DNA from: Oenanthe sinensis
Lineage: Eukaryota; Streptophyta; Magnoliopsida; Apiales; Apiaceae
Direction of reading: 5' to 3'
DNA length: 64,000 bases
NCBI GenBank assembly: GCA_028671895.1
Contig: CM053810.1
Coordinates: 27,569,501-27,633,500, forward strand
This document shows positions 34,837 to 46,144 of this stretch, in pieces. Numbering within the stretch: the stretch's first letter is position 1; every line of letters starts with the position of its first letter. A program made the position numbers and the translations under genes. The notes beneath the pieces are model-generated. The model made no database searches, had not been told where the DNA came from, and saw only the letters and a program-made list of their open reading frames with translations.

Positions 34837-35496
34837 TTAAAAGGCTTTGTAAAGGCCATGAATCCTCTGCCATGACTCTTCTCTCTGCATCTTCAGTTGC
34901 TTGTAAAAGTTGCCAATGAAGGTCTCGGCTTTATTGTAGAGCTCTTGACTATTCGGGGATACTTCATCAAACTCTTCGAGTTGATTGAAATGATCGTTTT
35001 GGTAAGAAAGCTCTAATTCTTCGGATTCTGTTTCACATGCACCGATAAAGAATATGCTTGGAGTGGAGGGGCATTTCTTGATCTTATGCACCTTGACGAC
35101 AGAGCTAAAAACCTTGGCAGAAGAACATTTTTCGACTAACTTTTCCTTCTTCTGAGGAATAATCAGTAATTGGTCAGTACAATTGCCCGTGGCCTTATCG
35201 TCTGCAGGACTAGTAGCTTTAAGTACAAGTGCATGCTCTTCTAATATTTCTGTTGGCTTTTGGGGTACTTCCACAACAAGTACTGTTGTATTAGTTTTTT
35301 TTTCATAATCGAAAGGAGTATTAGAAGATGACGAAGAAAGAAGTCCAGCTTCGATTCCAAGTGCAATGATAAGAAGGTTGAAAATGAAGTAAAGATATGT
35401 GCCCCTCAGAGATGAAGATAAGAGAGGTGCAACAACAAGAAGGGAAGCTATAAGGGAAAGCTTTAGCATCTGAGACATGTTAGAATTCTTCATCAT
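34837..35496 (-). CDS. DUF761 (cotton fibre expressed-type) membrane protein, 219 aa
   Basis: An intact single-exon ORF. Residues about 10-28 and 30-51 are hydrophobic (LIASLLVVAPLLSSSL; YLYFIFNLLIIALGIEAGLL), so the N-terminus is probably membrane-anchored, as in the DUF4408/DUF761 families. The middle is Ser/Thr/Lys/Glu-rich and looks disordered. The C-terminus, about residues 187-219, is the DUF761 motif NKAETFIGNFYKQLKMQRE. The biochemical role of DUF761 proteins is not established. The first ATG (35494-35496) is used; Met7 and Met10 are possible alternatives. A TATA box lies about 155 bp upstream. This is the only intact host protein gene that I recognise in the window. Confidence 0.88.
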   Translation of the reverse strand: MMKNSNMSQMLKLSLIASLLVVAPLLSSSLRGTYLYFIFNLLIIALGIEAGLLSSSSSNTPFDYEKKTNTTVLVVEVPQKPTEILEEHALVLKATSPADDKATGNCTDQLLIIPQKKEKLVEKCSSAKVFSSVVKVHKIKKCPSTPSIFFIGACETESEELELSYQNDHFNQLEEFDEVSPNSQELYNKAETFIGNFYKQLKMQREESWQRIHGLYKAF

Positions 35497-35648
35497 GCTG
35501 GCTTCAAAGTGCGGGAATAGTAAGAAAGTTATGGTGCTTCTAATCAGTATGTGAATATATCAGCAGAGCTGAGGATGTATGAGATAATGGAGAGAACTTA
35601 GGAGAATAAGGAGGTGGAGTTGTATGTATAACAATGTAGGGTATATGA

Positions 35649-35658
35649 CTTATATAGA
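35649..35658 (-). promoter_or_regulatory. TATA box of the DUF761 gene
   Basis: On the minus strand TCTATATAAG lies about 155 bp upstream of the ATG. It predicts a 5' UTR of roughly 120 bp, without introns that I can see. Confidence 0.65.
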
Positions 35659-35764
35659 GGAAACATAGAGAGTGGCAGCTGAAGATTTCTTTTTCTTTTT
35701 TCATTAAATGAATTTTATGGGTGACATACAGCTTACAAGAGCGCATCTTTGATAAGGACTGCAC

Positions 35765-36205
35765 AACAAATAGATATGGTAGGATTCAGGTATATTATCT
35801 ATACAACTATAAACATGAAATGCGCGCTTTGGTTGCCTTCTTGGATCGCGCACTAGCTAGGTAGCTAGCTAAGATCAAGTTGTTAGAAAAAAGGAATCCA
35901 TCTTTTAATTTGTAAAAATGGAAAAAAGGAATCCATTTAGGTGATGGATCAACTAGCTAGCTCATACTTTTATTTCAGAATGGGAAACAAGCACTAAACT
36001 TAATTGGTGTGTCATATTAGCTCAACATTCAGCAACGTTGAATAACAATATGCATAGGGTTCGTTCACATTTGTCTTCACATCCAACTGGTTCTGGATTA
36101 TGAGTGAATTTGGTCTCTAAGTCGTAACTGAGTTGGATGTTCTGACCACTAAATTCACACGGATGCACTGTTTTAATTTTTGGGTTTTGAGTGTGGATCA
36201 CGTTT
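35765..36205. other. upstream region of the DUF761 gene
   Basis: Contains CTAGCTAGGTAGCTAGCTAAG (about 35852-35872), a palindromic run, and a short duplication (AAAAAGGAATCCAT at about 35889 and 35924). Probably distal promoter; no gene. Confidence 0.4.
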
Positions 36206-37528
36206 TGTTGGATCGTAATTAAAAACTACACACAATAATGGGGCAGTTATATAAATAATTTAACAAGAACAGGTAGATTAAACCAATTAACAAAACAAAG
36301 CATGAAGACAAAACAAGATATATAAATTAGTAACTGTAAGGACAAGAGAAAAGATAGAATACTTAGCTCTAACAGAAGCTTTAAGCATACACTGATAGAA
36401 CCAAAACAACTGCTGAGTCGTCAAGTCTTGCTAGAAGTCTTGATTGTTCTTGAAGAGATTATTGCCCCACTACGCTGTGTTGGATTGCAGCAATATCACT
36501 TCCATGATAAAACAGCACAGAGTACTTCGTCCACAGATACGTAGCACTCAACAGCGACCTGCACCTCAGTTCACCCAGAAAACCTTATGCAAAAATCTGT
36601 ATGAGTGTGGAAGACACAGAGTATGGCTGCTAGAGTTTTCTCAAACTTGTGTTAAAATTCGTCTCATCTATCTCCAACGTTTTTATGTATATATAATACA
36701 ATAAAACGTAACAGCAGATAAAACATTAATTAAAATAATTATTCTGACTTAAAAAGCATTTAATAGAAGATTTATCAGAATCTGTAACAGTTACCAGAGT
36801 TTACTGTCAAACACTGACAGTAACTCTCATCAGAGTTTACTGTCAAACTTTGACCCAACCTTCCATCAGAGTTTACTGCTAAACACTGATGAGGTTATCA
36901 GAGTTTAACAATGAGGTAGTCCATGAGAGTTTACTGATAAACTCTGACCCAGCTCATGACAGTAAGTTTTTCTCCGAAAGTAACTTTCCGTGACAGCACC
37001 TTTGTTGCATAGTTCCTGACAGCACCTTTTATGCACAGTAAGTTTTCGAACACTTATGTTGACAGTAAGTTTTCTCTGACCGAACTTTGATTCAATATTC
37101 ATATTAAAATAATATTTAAAGTCATAATTAAATTAATTAATCATGTAATAAAACTCCTCGCCCAGGTCGCCTCGCGTATGCAAGACGTCGAGACATTCGC
37201 CCATCGACCCACGGCGGCGGCACGCGTGTGTGCACACTAGTACACCATGCACACTCTTATGCCTTAGTAGTTGACACTACTCTTGCACATCCATGCATAT
37301 AAAGCACCCACACCCATATTACATATTCAATGTGGGACAAACTCTTTAAACTCATTTCAAACTAGCAACTTCTACTCAATTTATTTATGGATTACACTAA
37401 GAAAATGTCTTAGATTCAAATATGAAAATTTAAGCCCTCATAGCAAGGAACAACTTCCAATCGTTAGTTTCAGGAAATTACATCAAGAACATATATAAAA
37501 TATGTCTCAAACTTTCCATTTTCTAACA
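36206..37528 (-). mobile_element. solo LTR of a copia element, 1323 bp, TSD CGTTT
   Basis: On the minus strand it starts TGTTAGAAAATGGAAAG and ends ...CGATCCAACA; on the plus strand TGTTGG...CTAACA. A perfect 5-bp duplication CGTTT lies at 36201-36205 and 37529-37533. There is no internal region, so it formed by LTR-LTR recombination. It has a minus-strand TATA (TTATATATAC, 36688-36697), an upstream repeat array, and an unusual GC-rich block at about 37150-37230 (CGCCCAGGTCGCCTCGCG). Confidence 0.87.
36794..36950 (-). promoter_or_regulatory. short-repeat array in U3 of the solo LTR
   Basis: Five copies (plus strand) of CAGAGTTTACTGTCAAAC or variants, alternating with ACTGACA / TTTGACCC. The array is about 100 bp upstream of the TATA box in the direction of transcription, the same arrangement as in E1, E4 and E5 although the motif differs. 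Confidence 0.75.
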
Positions 37529-37533
37529 CGTTT

Positions 37534-39725
37534 TTTGTATACACGTTCACAAAAATGCAAGTGGTAACGAGAGTGATATATCTTGTAAATGTCGATCCTA
37601 ATTTGTAATGGAAGATTGAAATATTAGACTACGGATTGTTACCGGTCATAGGAAACCAAAGGGTGCATGAACAATGGGACAAACAAGCAGCACAGAAAGA
37701 GGGACGATGTATTCGAATATAATTGGTTATTTGTTGATAAGGTCGGTGAAAACTGAAGAGGAAAGGCATATTCTGATAGTCATATTCCTAACCATCATTT
37801 TCTCTTTTTTTGGAAGAAATTTGGCAGCAGCTCCCTCCACCCTGCAACCCCCTTTCTTGTAAATTTACCCTTACTCGTATCATAGGGGTTGTCGTTATGG
37901 CCTTATGGGAACCACAGAAGTCATCTGTTGGATATTTGTTTAGTAAAGGTTATCCATATGTCAGCTTAGTTGTAATGTTTATCAGACAAAAATTCTTACA
38001 TGAATCTGACTTGTGAACGAGTTCAAGCTTAATTAAGTTCAGATAAACCAACTTAATGTCAAACTAGGCTGTAAACACAACTCAACTCAGTCTCATATTA
38101 CAACCTACTTTAACCCACTTGCATTAGTGCTTATATGGTCCCTTTTTCCACAACTTTGCAATGACCCATTTCCAGTTTTTGGATTTAAGGTCATTTTCAG
38201 TTATTTAATTTAACTCTTACTTGTATATTCAAAACAATATCTAAAATTGATTTAATTTTCAGAACAATCAGATTTATTTATAGGATTTACCATCGGACAC
38301 TATACATCTAGTACTATGTACATATTAAGGAGTCACAATTGTATATGGTTTTCTTGTCATCTTTGTACAACTAACATCAAGCAAATCAGTAGCGCGACAG
38401 TCAAACACATCTTTCTCCCCTAGTCTCTAGTCGACAATCGATTTTAATTGGCCAACTCGATTCCATCTGAAATTCCTAGCAATTACACTGAAGAAAAATG
38501 GGTAGACAAACCACGTTCAGATTATCTTTTCCACATGTAAATGTGCTTGACTAAAAAAGGCTCCAACCTTTTTTTCTATCACTGAAGAACCTTAAAAGTT
38601 GGGTCAAGAAAGTGCAACCATATATGGAATAACCAACTTTTTAAGTTTTGCTAGTTTGTGGCCAAGACCATAGCAAATCCATTTCTGATACCATGCGATG
38701 CTGGTTTAAGCTTATCCAAATTGTCCTAAAGTTTATCTTGTTCCAACTTTTCCCGTCTGCTTTGCCATATCGAGAAAACTCTAATCCGTTGCTTCTTTGA
38801 ACATTTCATAAATTGTTTCGACTTGTCCCCAGCTCTAAACAATGCATAAACATTCTCAGGATAGTGCTGAGGAGCAAAGCCTTTTTAGATCTACTGAATA
38901 GTACTTAAAAGTAGTTAAAAGTGCTGAGCAGGTTGAAACTAATAGCATAAACATCAGACTCTGCTTAGCCTTGCCTGAAGGGCAGTGGTGAATACACCTT
39001 TCATTATATGAGATGAGCGAGTACTTTAGAAAAATAATATAGAAAGTGTACTGCAATCGAACACATCCAACCCCAGTATCATGACAAATTGTTCAACAGA
39101 TTTACAATTTTACGAATTATATACAAAAATCACCCAGACGTCACAGAGAACAAGTTTCAGGGAATACTCTTGTATGATTTGGAAACCGGATTATACATCA
39201 AAGGTGATTTTCTTCCTTTAATAGTAAAATTTAGCTATACTATTACCATGAAAGACTGTTGATGCATAAATTAGGCCAGTCGCGAAAATATTGCCTCCAC
39301 GTATGTGATCGCTCTTTTAGCGTTATTTTGCAGATAAAATGAAAGTAGTTTGTACTTTGTAGGATAATTGATTATCATCAAGTAAGCCACCATGCATCTC
39401 AATACAGCACCGCAGCAACCTGTGCCAAAAATTTAACAGGGGATGTGACGATCAGGTTAAAAATGTTCACACCCGTGGTTAGTTTGTGAAGGTTCCCCAT
39501 AGAAAGATAAATTATATTGAGCAAACTCTCTACAGTAGAATTGTTGATGTAAAACTCTGGCACAGAGCAACAATTAAGTGGAGTACATACATTATTTCAA
39601 TCAAACTTGCAGTGGAGTTTGAGTTATGGCCGAGTGAGGCTAGTAGATGTTTAAACAGTAGAAAATAAACAGGATAGTTGAGAGGCAAAAATTTACAATG
39701 TGATTAAATAAATGTAATTAGCATT
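37534..39725. other. intergenic, no gene recognised
   Basis: No ORF with a recognisable domain on either strand. Scattered CT-rich and AT-rich stretches only. Confidence 0.45.
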
Positions 39726-39905
39726 AGAGCAACTCTACAAGGGATATCAAGAGGGGTGTCAAGGCCTCATTACATGACATGGCACCCTTGTTGGCGCTCT
39801 ATTGGAGTTGTTGGGATGCCAATGGGATGCCAAGTTATGCCGCATGTGATGCCAACTTGGGATGCCAAGTGTTGACATCTCATAAAGTAGGGTGTCAACT
39901 TCTTT
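39726..39905. repeat. short GC-richer repeat, possible MITE
   Basis: Begins GAGCAACTCTACAAG and contains CTCTATTGGAGTTGTTGG, a TIR-like pair common in plant MITEs, then three copies of GGGATGCCAA. Ends are not resolved. Confidence 0.3.
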
Positions 39906-41125
39906 TACGGGTCCAATGATAAATTAAATAATGCGGAATATTGAACATGTATCTGTGACACATTGTATACATTGAACAGTGCGCATGCATGCACATTCGT
40001 AGCTAACTAGCTCAAATTTTGACGCACTTCCTCTGTTCCTCGTCATATTCACGCCTCATCGTATTTATGTCGTAAAAAACATTAACCAGTGACAGTCGCA
40101 GTCGCCCGGAACCAATAATTAAAATCAGGATTAACTCGACAAGTAATAAAAAAAAATTGGATAAATTTGTAAAATTGAAAGAAAATTTACATGATCGAAA
40201 CTCAAAATTGAATCTCTAGAATAAAATAAATTAATGCAAAGAAGTAGTTATGTAATTCCGCAAGAAAGTCACTAATAATCTCTTAAATTTTTATCTAACT
40301 CAAAGTTTACTATTATTATTATTTTTTTAACTGTAAAGTTTACTATTATTCTTCTAAATAAAATACCAGATTATTATTTAAAAATAATCACACTCTTTAA
40401 TTTATTCAGGTTCAAAATATATATAAAGGTTTTAGCTTTTATTCTGTACTACAAATACATCTGAAGTCTGAAGAAACTGTTGACATTGATTTTGGAAATA
40501 GACTATAGTCATTGCCTCAAACTTGCTGGGCTGCATGAACCTGATTGCCCAACCCCTGAACCATTATATTATCTCTGTAAATAGGAATCCTTTACGATGG
40601 ATTGGACCGTCCAATGGTATAGTTATAGAATCAGTATTGAGTCCTTTTCCTTAATAGGTGGGCTTCAAGTAGTCTAAATGTGTTAGGTCAATAAACACCG
40701 GAAGCTAGAATAGTTCATGTTCTTGGGGCCTTGTTTAGTTTTAATAAATTGGATCGGCGGAAATTACCTTACGTGAAAGCTGCTATTTTTTTCGACCACC
40801 TCGAGCGCTTTGTTCGAGTTCAAGCTATACTGAAAGGGTTAAGGAAGAAAGATGCCTACCCGGAAAGGGCAAAAAAAAAAAAGAATAACTCCGTCTATCT
40901 AGGAGCTCTAATATGGGCTTGTTTAACATTAGAAGGTGAACATCTTTCGTCCTGTTTCAGATTTATGGACTAATGTTGTGACAGCCAGATTTATGGACTA
41001 TTGGATATGGGAGAAATGGGTCTGAGCAATGAGGGTGTCTTTACATATCCATACTAAGAAGACAATCTTTCGTCCTGTTTCAGATTTTTTTTTATAAAAA
41101 AAAACAGAAAATTTATTTATTTTTA
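39906..41125. other. intergenic with one unassigned small ORF
   Basis: An 80-codon plus-strand ORF at 40731-40973 (MFSFNKLDRRKLPYVKAAIF...) is less AT-rich than its surroundings but has no motif that I recognise; it could be a gene or organelle-DNA fragment. A 23-bp direct repeat (containing ATCTTTCGTCCTGTTTCAGA) occurs at about 40939 and 41066. Confidence 0.3.
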
Positions 41126-41841
41126 GGGTTTTTTCTAATATGCCCTATTTTAAAAACTGAATTACAAATATATCTCATTTATAATTGTATTTATCAATAT
41201 GTCCTATATTCAAAAAATTTATAATTTTGAATTAATCATGGTTAATTTCCCTACTTCCTTTTTTGTAAATGATATAAATAACCTTTTTTATCAACAAATG
41301 AATTGACATTTTACACTATTAATTTAATTTTAATTTTTATATTTACACGTCGATTAATTAAGTTGAATACACAGAGCATACAAAAAGCATACACAGATCC
41401 TGATGTATGCCATCTTGTATAAAATGATATATAATAATTAAATTATATACGGAGTAATAATCACATCAAATAAAAAATATAACTTTTTAAAAACCTGAAT
41501 ATTATTTTAATTTTCAAAATTTATGCTATTGAATATTTTTTACATCACTGATTAAATATCAATTTATATTTAAGGTAATGAGTCGGAATTCATACACGTA
41601 AATACGTAATATAAATAATTGGTGCTGAGATTTTACGTTAATTGCTAGTTTTTTACTTTATTTGTATTGTATGAGGGGCATTGTAGTCATATTGAATAGA
41701 CATATTAATATTTATAATTTAATTATATTTATATGAGTTATACATGAGTTAAAAGTTAATCATAGGACATATTTATAATTATTAAATAAAAAAGGATATA
41801 TTGATAAAGCACCTCATTAAGGACATATTATACAAATTCCC
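41126..41841. mobile_element. Mutator-like MITE, 716 bp
   Basis: Left end GGGTTTTTTCTAATATGCCC; right end, complemented, GGGAATTTGTATAATATGTCC. Flanks TTATTTTTA (41117-41125) and TTATTTTTT (41842-41850) agree at 8 of 9 positions, as expected for a 9-bp TSD. Internal sequence is AT-rich and non-coding. Confidence 0.6.
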
Positions 41842-42018
41842 TTATTTTTTATCGGTTTCGATTGACTTATTTTTGGAAGAAGAGGAAAAAAAAATTGGGA
41901 AAGAAATATTTATATAATTTATTCCAAAAAAATTCCCTTCACTTTTAAAAAATTTAGAAAGGAATTTTTTTTTTAATTTGTTGAAATCTGACTGAATATC
42001 ATCCCTGTTTAGGATGAC

Positions 42019-42591
42019 TAGGGCTGAAAACAAAGCTGAGTAATCCTGGTTTGAACTCATATTCAACTCGTTAAAAACGAATATAATTCGTATAAAAAAT
42101 GAGTGAATTCGAATCTTATTTTATAATTTGAACGAATACCGAGTTGGATTTTACCACCATGATATTCGATCATATTTATTTTGAGCAGTTCGAATACTTT
42201 TAGAGTACTCAAATACATATTTATTATACGTACTCGACTCGAATTCGTAAATTATATATATTATTATGTACAATATATAATATTTATATTAAAATAATAC
42301 TCTACAAAATGATCACATTTTAGTTTTTAGTGAAAAAATATTGCAGTATTCTTAATTTTATAAAAATATTATATACGAATTCGAATTCAAATATGCTAAA
42401 ACGAGTGATTCGATATTCATTCGAGTCGAACCGAATCAATTACGAATTTTAATATTCGAACTCGAGTCAAATCTGAGCAAAATATTAAAATTTATATTTG
42501 AATCTGGACCGAATCTGAACGAATAATTAAAAATTCGACCCGAATCTAATCATACTACTGTTTACATTTATTCCGCTTGATTTCACCCCTA
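42019..42591. mobile_element. hAT-type MITE, 573 bp
   Basis: The terminal inverted repeats are TAGGGCTGAAA and, complemented, TAGGGGTGAAA. Flanks AGGATGAC (42011-42018) and AAGATGAC (42592-42599) match at 7 of 8 positions, the hAT TSD length. The interior repeats TCGAACTCGA / GAATTCGAAT-like words. Confidence 0.75.
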
Positions 42592-42779
42592 AAGATGACG
42601 ATTGAGAATCAATTTCCCAAAAAAACTCATTCAGAGAATGATAGTATGATACCGAGGTTTCAAATTTTAAACTATTTATTTATAAACATAATCGTTTTGT
42701 CTAAACACATTGAAATCTTCCGACCACATTAAGACAACTTAAATACAAGTATAAAATATGCAAAATTGTGCGAGGCATT

Positions 42780-43006
42780 GGGCCTGTTTGGCTACCCATA
42801 ACTTATGAAAATAAGGGCTTATTTCCGGGAAAAAGTAGGGATGTATGTACTTTCCAGAAATAAGTCCTTATTTCCGGAAATAATTAAATTCATATTTGGT
42901 TTTAAAATTCTAAAACAAATATTTATCTTTAAAAAAAAAATGAAAATATGTAAAAAAAATAAAAAAATAAGCTACTTATTTTAAGTTTAAGGAACCCCAA
43001 ACACCC
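42780..43006. mobile_element. possible hAT-like MITE, GGGCCTGTTTGG ends
   Basis: Left GGGCCTGTTTGG and right CCCCAAACACCC resemble a common plant MITE terminus. Internally AAATAAGTCCTTATTTCCGG is repeated in near-palindromic form. A TSD is not evident. Confidence 0.4.
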
Positions 43007-43524
43007 CTCTATCGATTTTAAATGTTATATGGGATTTAATTAATTTTTAAATATATTTATATCCAATTATTCGTAATATTTTAGAATGTTGCCGAACAAA
43101 ATTATGGCTTTGGATTTTGTAAAAATTCGGATTAAAAGACCAGTCAAGATAAAAAAAAAAAATATTTTTTCCAATTGATTATAAAAATTATTTATAATTA
43201 TTTATTTAATTTTATAATGAAAGATAATTTAACTTGTGATACTATGCATGACTTTTAAAATTTCTAAAGTCGATGCTTTGACTCATCTCAGATTCCAATC
43301 ACATGTTTTTGATAATTTTTGACCACAAAAATATTAAACAGTGATATAAGCCATTGGGCTGCTGGTCTACTTTCATAAAACTAACATAAAATTTTGTGGG
43401 AAACACGGATCCCTAATTTAAATTATATATTTTAATTATAATTTTGAATTTTATATTTAATTATTAAAAAAAATTATTATTTAATAAAATATAGTTTTTA
43501 TAATAATACATATATAACATAATA

Positions 43525-44048
43525 CTAACCTATAACCCGTGCAAATCACGAGAGAAAAATAATAAATAATATATTATATATTTTAAATGAATTAAATATT
43601 TAATTTGATTATTTAAGTTATTAATATTTTTTTATGTAATTTTGTATATGTGATAAATTAATTTTGAATCATATTTATATTATATGTTTAAAGTCTCATT
43701 AATATATTGTTCTATATTTATATTAATTAACATAGATTAATAGCTCGTGCAAAACATTAATAAATTTTTATTAATAAAAAGAGTTTAGAATATATACGAA
43801 ATATTTTAATCAAAATTTAAATAAAAGAGTATGTTTTAATATAGATAAAATATTAATATAATTTTGATATTCCAAAAAAAATATTATTCAAAAAAATTTA
43901 TTATAAAATTGCAATTTTAAATAAATTAAAGTTTTGAACAATTAAGAAATTGAAACATGTTATTAGATTGTGTGTACAATCCTATATTCTAATTAAAAAA
44001 GAAGTTCGTTTATAAATATAATATAAAAGTATATATAATATAGATAGA
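43525..44048 (-). mobile_element. Helitron 3'-end debris
   Basis: Read on the minus strand, CGTGATTTGCACGGGTTATA and then GGTTAG is a Helitron-like 3' terminus with a small hairpin (CGTG/CACG). A second similar terminus (GCACGAGCTATTAATC) lies near 43735-43755, and a TCTATCTATATTATA 5'-end-like sequence is at about 44034-44048. The ends do not fully obey the insertion rule, so I treat this as decayed. Confidence 0.35.
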
Positions 44049-44281
44049 GTATAATAATAAATTTTAATTGATATAAATAAAATAATAATATTATTTTAAT
44101 ATTCATAAAATTTAATTAATAAATTAAGATATTAAATAAATTAAAGAGTTTGACTAATGAGGAAATTAAAACATGGTAGTATATTGATTAAAAGAATGTG
44201 TTTGAAATTGAGTAGGAGACAGACACATGTATTTGAAATTGAGTGAGACACAAAAGGACCAGACCGTACGACTGAACAAAC

Positions 44282-46144
44282 TGTTAGGTCCGAAAAGGGT
44301 GGTATAAGCTAGAAGGGGGGTTGAATAGCTTAATACCATTTTAAAAATTGAGCTTGACGTTTTAAAATTTTCTTTTCTGTTTTTAAAATATTACTAGTCA
44401 ACTAGTAGTTGAAGTATGGAAAATAAAAGTAGAGAAAAGAAATTGAGTACACAACGAAATTTTTATCCTAGTTTGCGATGACGCAATCCCCTAATGGATC
44501 CGCTCACCCCTAGTCCAGTCCCCGAGTTTCTCTCTGAACTCGAGATTTCGCAGTATAAGTAGAAAGTATTCCTTATAGCAGGCGGATAAGCCTTTACAAC
44601 AATATGTATTTGCCTTGGACCTTAACTACATGTTAACCCCTCAAAATACAAAGCAAAACCTACTTGATTTAACTTGGAGCGTAACTCCCCGTTACCTCCT
44701 CACAATCAAAGTAGAACCCCTATAAGCTGGTCTTAAAGCGTAACTCCCCGTTACCTCTTCACAAGCAAGTAGTACCCCTACAAGTTGGTCTTAGAGCGTA
44801 ACTTCATGTTACCTCTTCATATGCAAGTAGTATCTCTTAAGATCTTATCTTGGAGCGTAACTTTCCCTTTACCTCTTCAAAGATACGTAAAAATCCCTGC
44901 ATAAACTATGTTCCTCTACAACAATGTAGGTCTTAGATCCGGGTCTTAGGTTTTAGATCTTCGTTCTTTCCTTTTTATCATGGTACAAAGACACCCAACT
45001 CCCCATCGGCGTGTCTAGGACTTGGGTCTTAGAACAAAGATCACCACACTTCACTTTCACCTCACAACAAAGTCTAGACAACAAGTACTACGACTTTAAA
45101 TCCATGTTTAAGAAAGAAAGGTCACTTGTATATTACAGTACTAGACCAAAGAGAAAAACAAATATATATAAAATAGCCGAAGTAACAATATATATATAAA
45201 TGTGAGTCGAGATATGTCACTTAGTGAGAAGGACAAACCACTCGAAAGGGTAAGTCACTAATCAAAAGGACTAACCACACGTTGTGTGCTAACGTGTAGG
45301 CAAGAAAGTAAATGCGTATGCTAAAGTAAATTGCGAAAATGAAAAGCGTATGAATGCAAACACTTAAAGTAAATCTTTTTCTTTTCTTCTTATTATTGTC
45401 CGATATATAAGGTCAAGGGTATATGATCTAAAATAAAGGCCGAATATATTGACTTGATTTATATCAAGCTCATTTTGAAATCAAGTTGTTTATAAGGCCT
45501 AGAACAACAATTAAAAATGGCATTTAAAACAAACTTGAAATAAACCACTAAAATTCAACGAGTACGTTTCGTTTATGCCGTACCTCGACTTATACGAAAT
45601 ATTATCTAACTCGGAGTCTAATGTGGACTAACTTCAAGAACTCAACAAGTTAGGCTCGTTTATGTTGTACCTTGACTTATACGAAAAGCCATTAACTCGG
45701 TGTTCGAAGTTAAAGAATAAACCTATAAATATTCAACGAGTGTACTTCGTTTATATTTCTAAGTAATATATGAGATTTATACGAAATATCATGACTCAGA
45801 ATGTATGTTGGTTACTTTCACTTTATAATTCAACAAGGAGTGTGTATGTTTATGTCGTACCTCGATTTATACACAAAACTCAACTCGGAATAAAAGTGAG
45901 TTACCTTGCAAATATTATAGGAACCTTTTGTTAATATCTCTAAATGAGATTTATACAATTCGGTTTCAACCCTTAATATAATCTTGGTTTAGATACAAAA
46001 ATTCAACAAGGAAGCCTCTTGTTTATGTCGTGTATATCGACTTATACAAGTCTAGCCTCGACTCGGAACTTAAGTAAATAGGCGTTGTATCTAATCCCGA
46101 AATAAATCAAGGATATTAAAAACTAAATAAGGAGAGAGATAAAT
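44282..46144 (-). repeat. E3-family LTR, left part (interrupted by E4)
   Basis: Starts TGTTAGGTCCG and is colinear with 22102 onward: hairpin (44305-44332), tandem GTAACTCCCCGTTAC array (about 44675-44890), then the TTATGTCGTACCTCGACTTA array (about 45570-46060). The base before it is not a PBS but ordinary flank (ACTGAACAAAC), so this is a solo LTR or a 3' LTR rather than a 5' LTR. It resumes at 57328. Confidence 0.87.

Noticed and set aside
38680..38700. TTCTGATACCAT near 38680 as a minus-strand PBS
   Set aside because: It resembles the complement of TGGTATCAG, but no LTR terminus lies next to it and no gag is found on the expected side.
40731..40973. 80-codon ORF, possible organelle-derived fragment
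   Set aside because: Composition differs from its surroundings, but I recognise neither a mitochondrial nor a plastid gene; kept only as a note in the intergenic entry.
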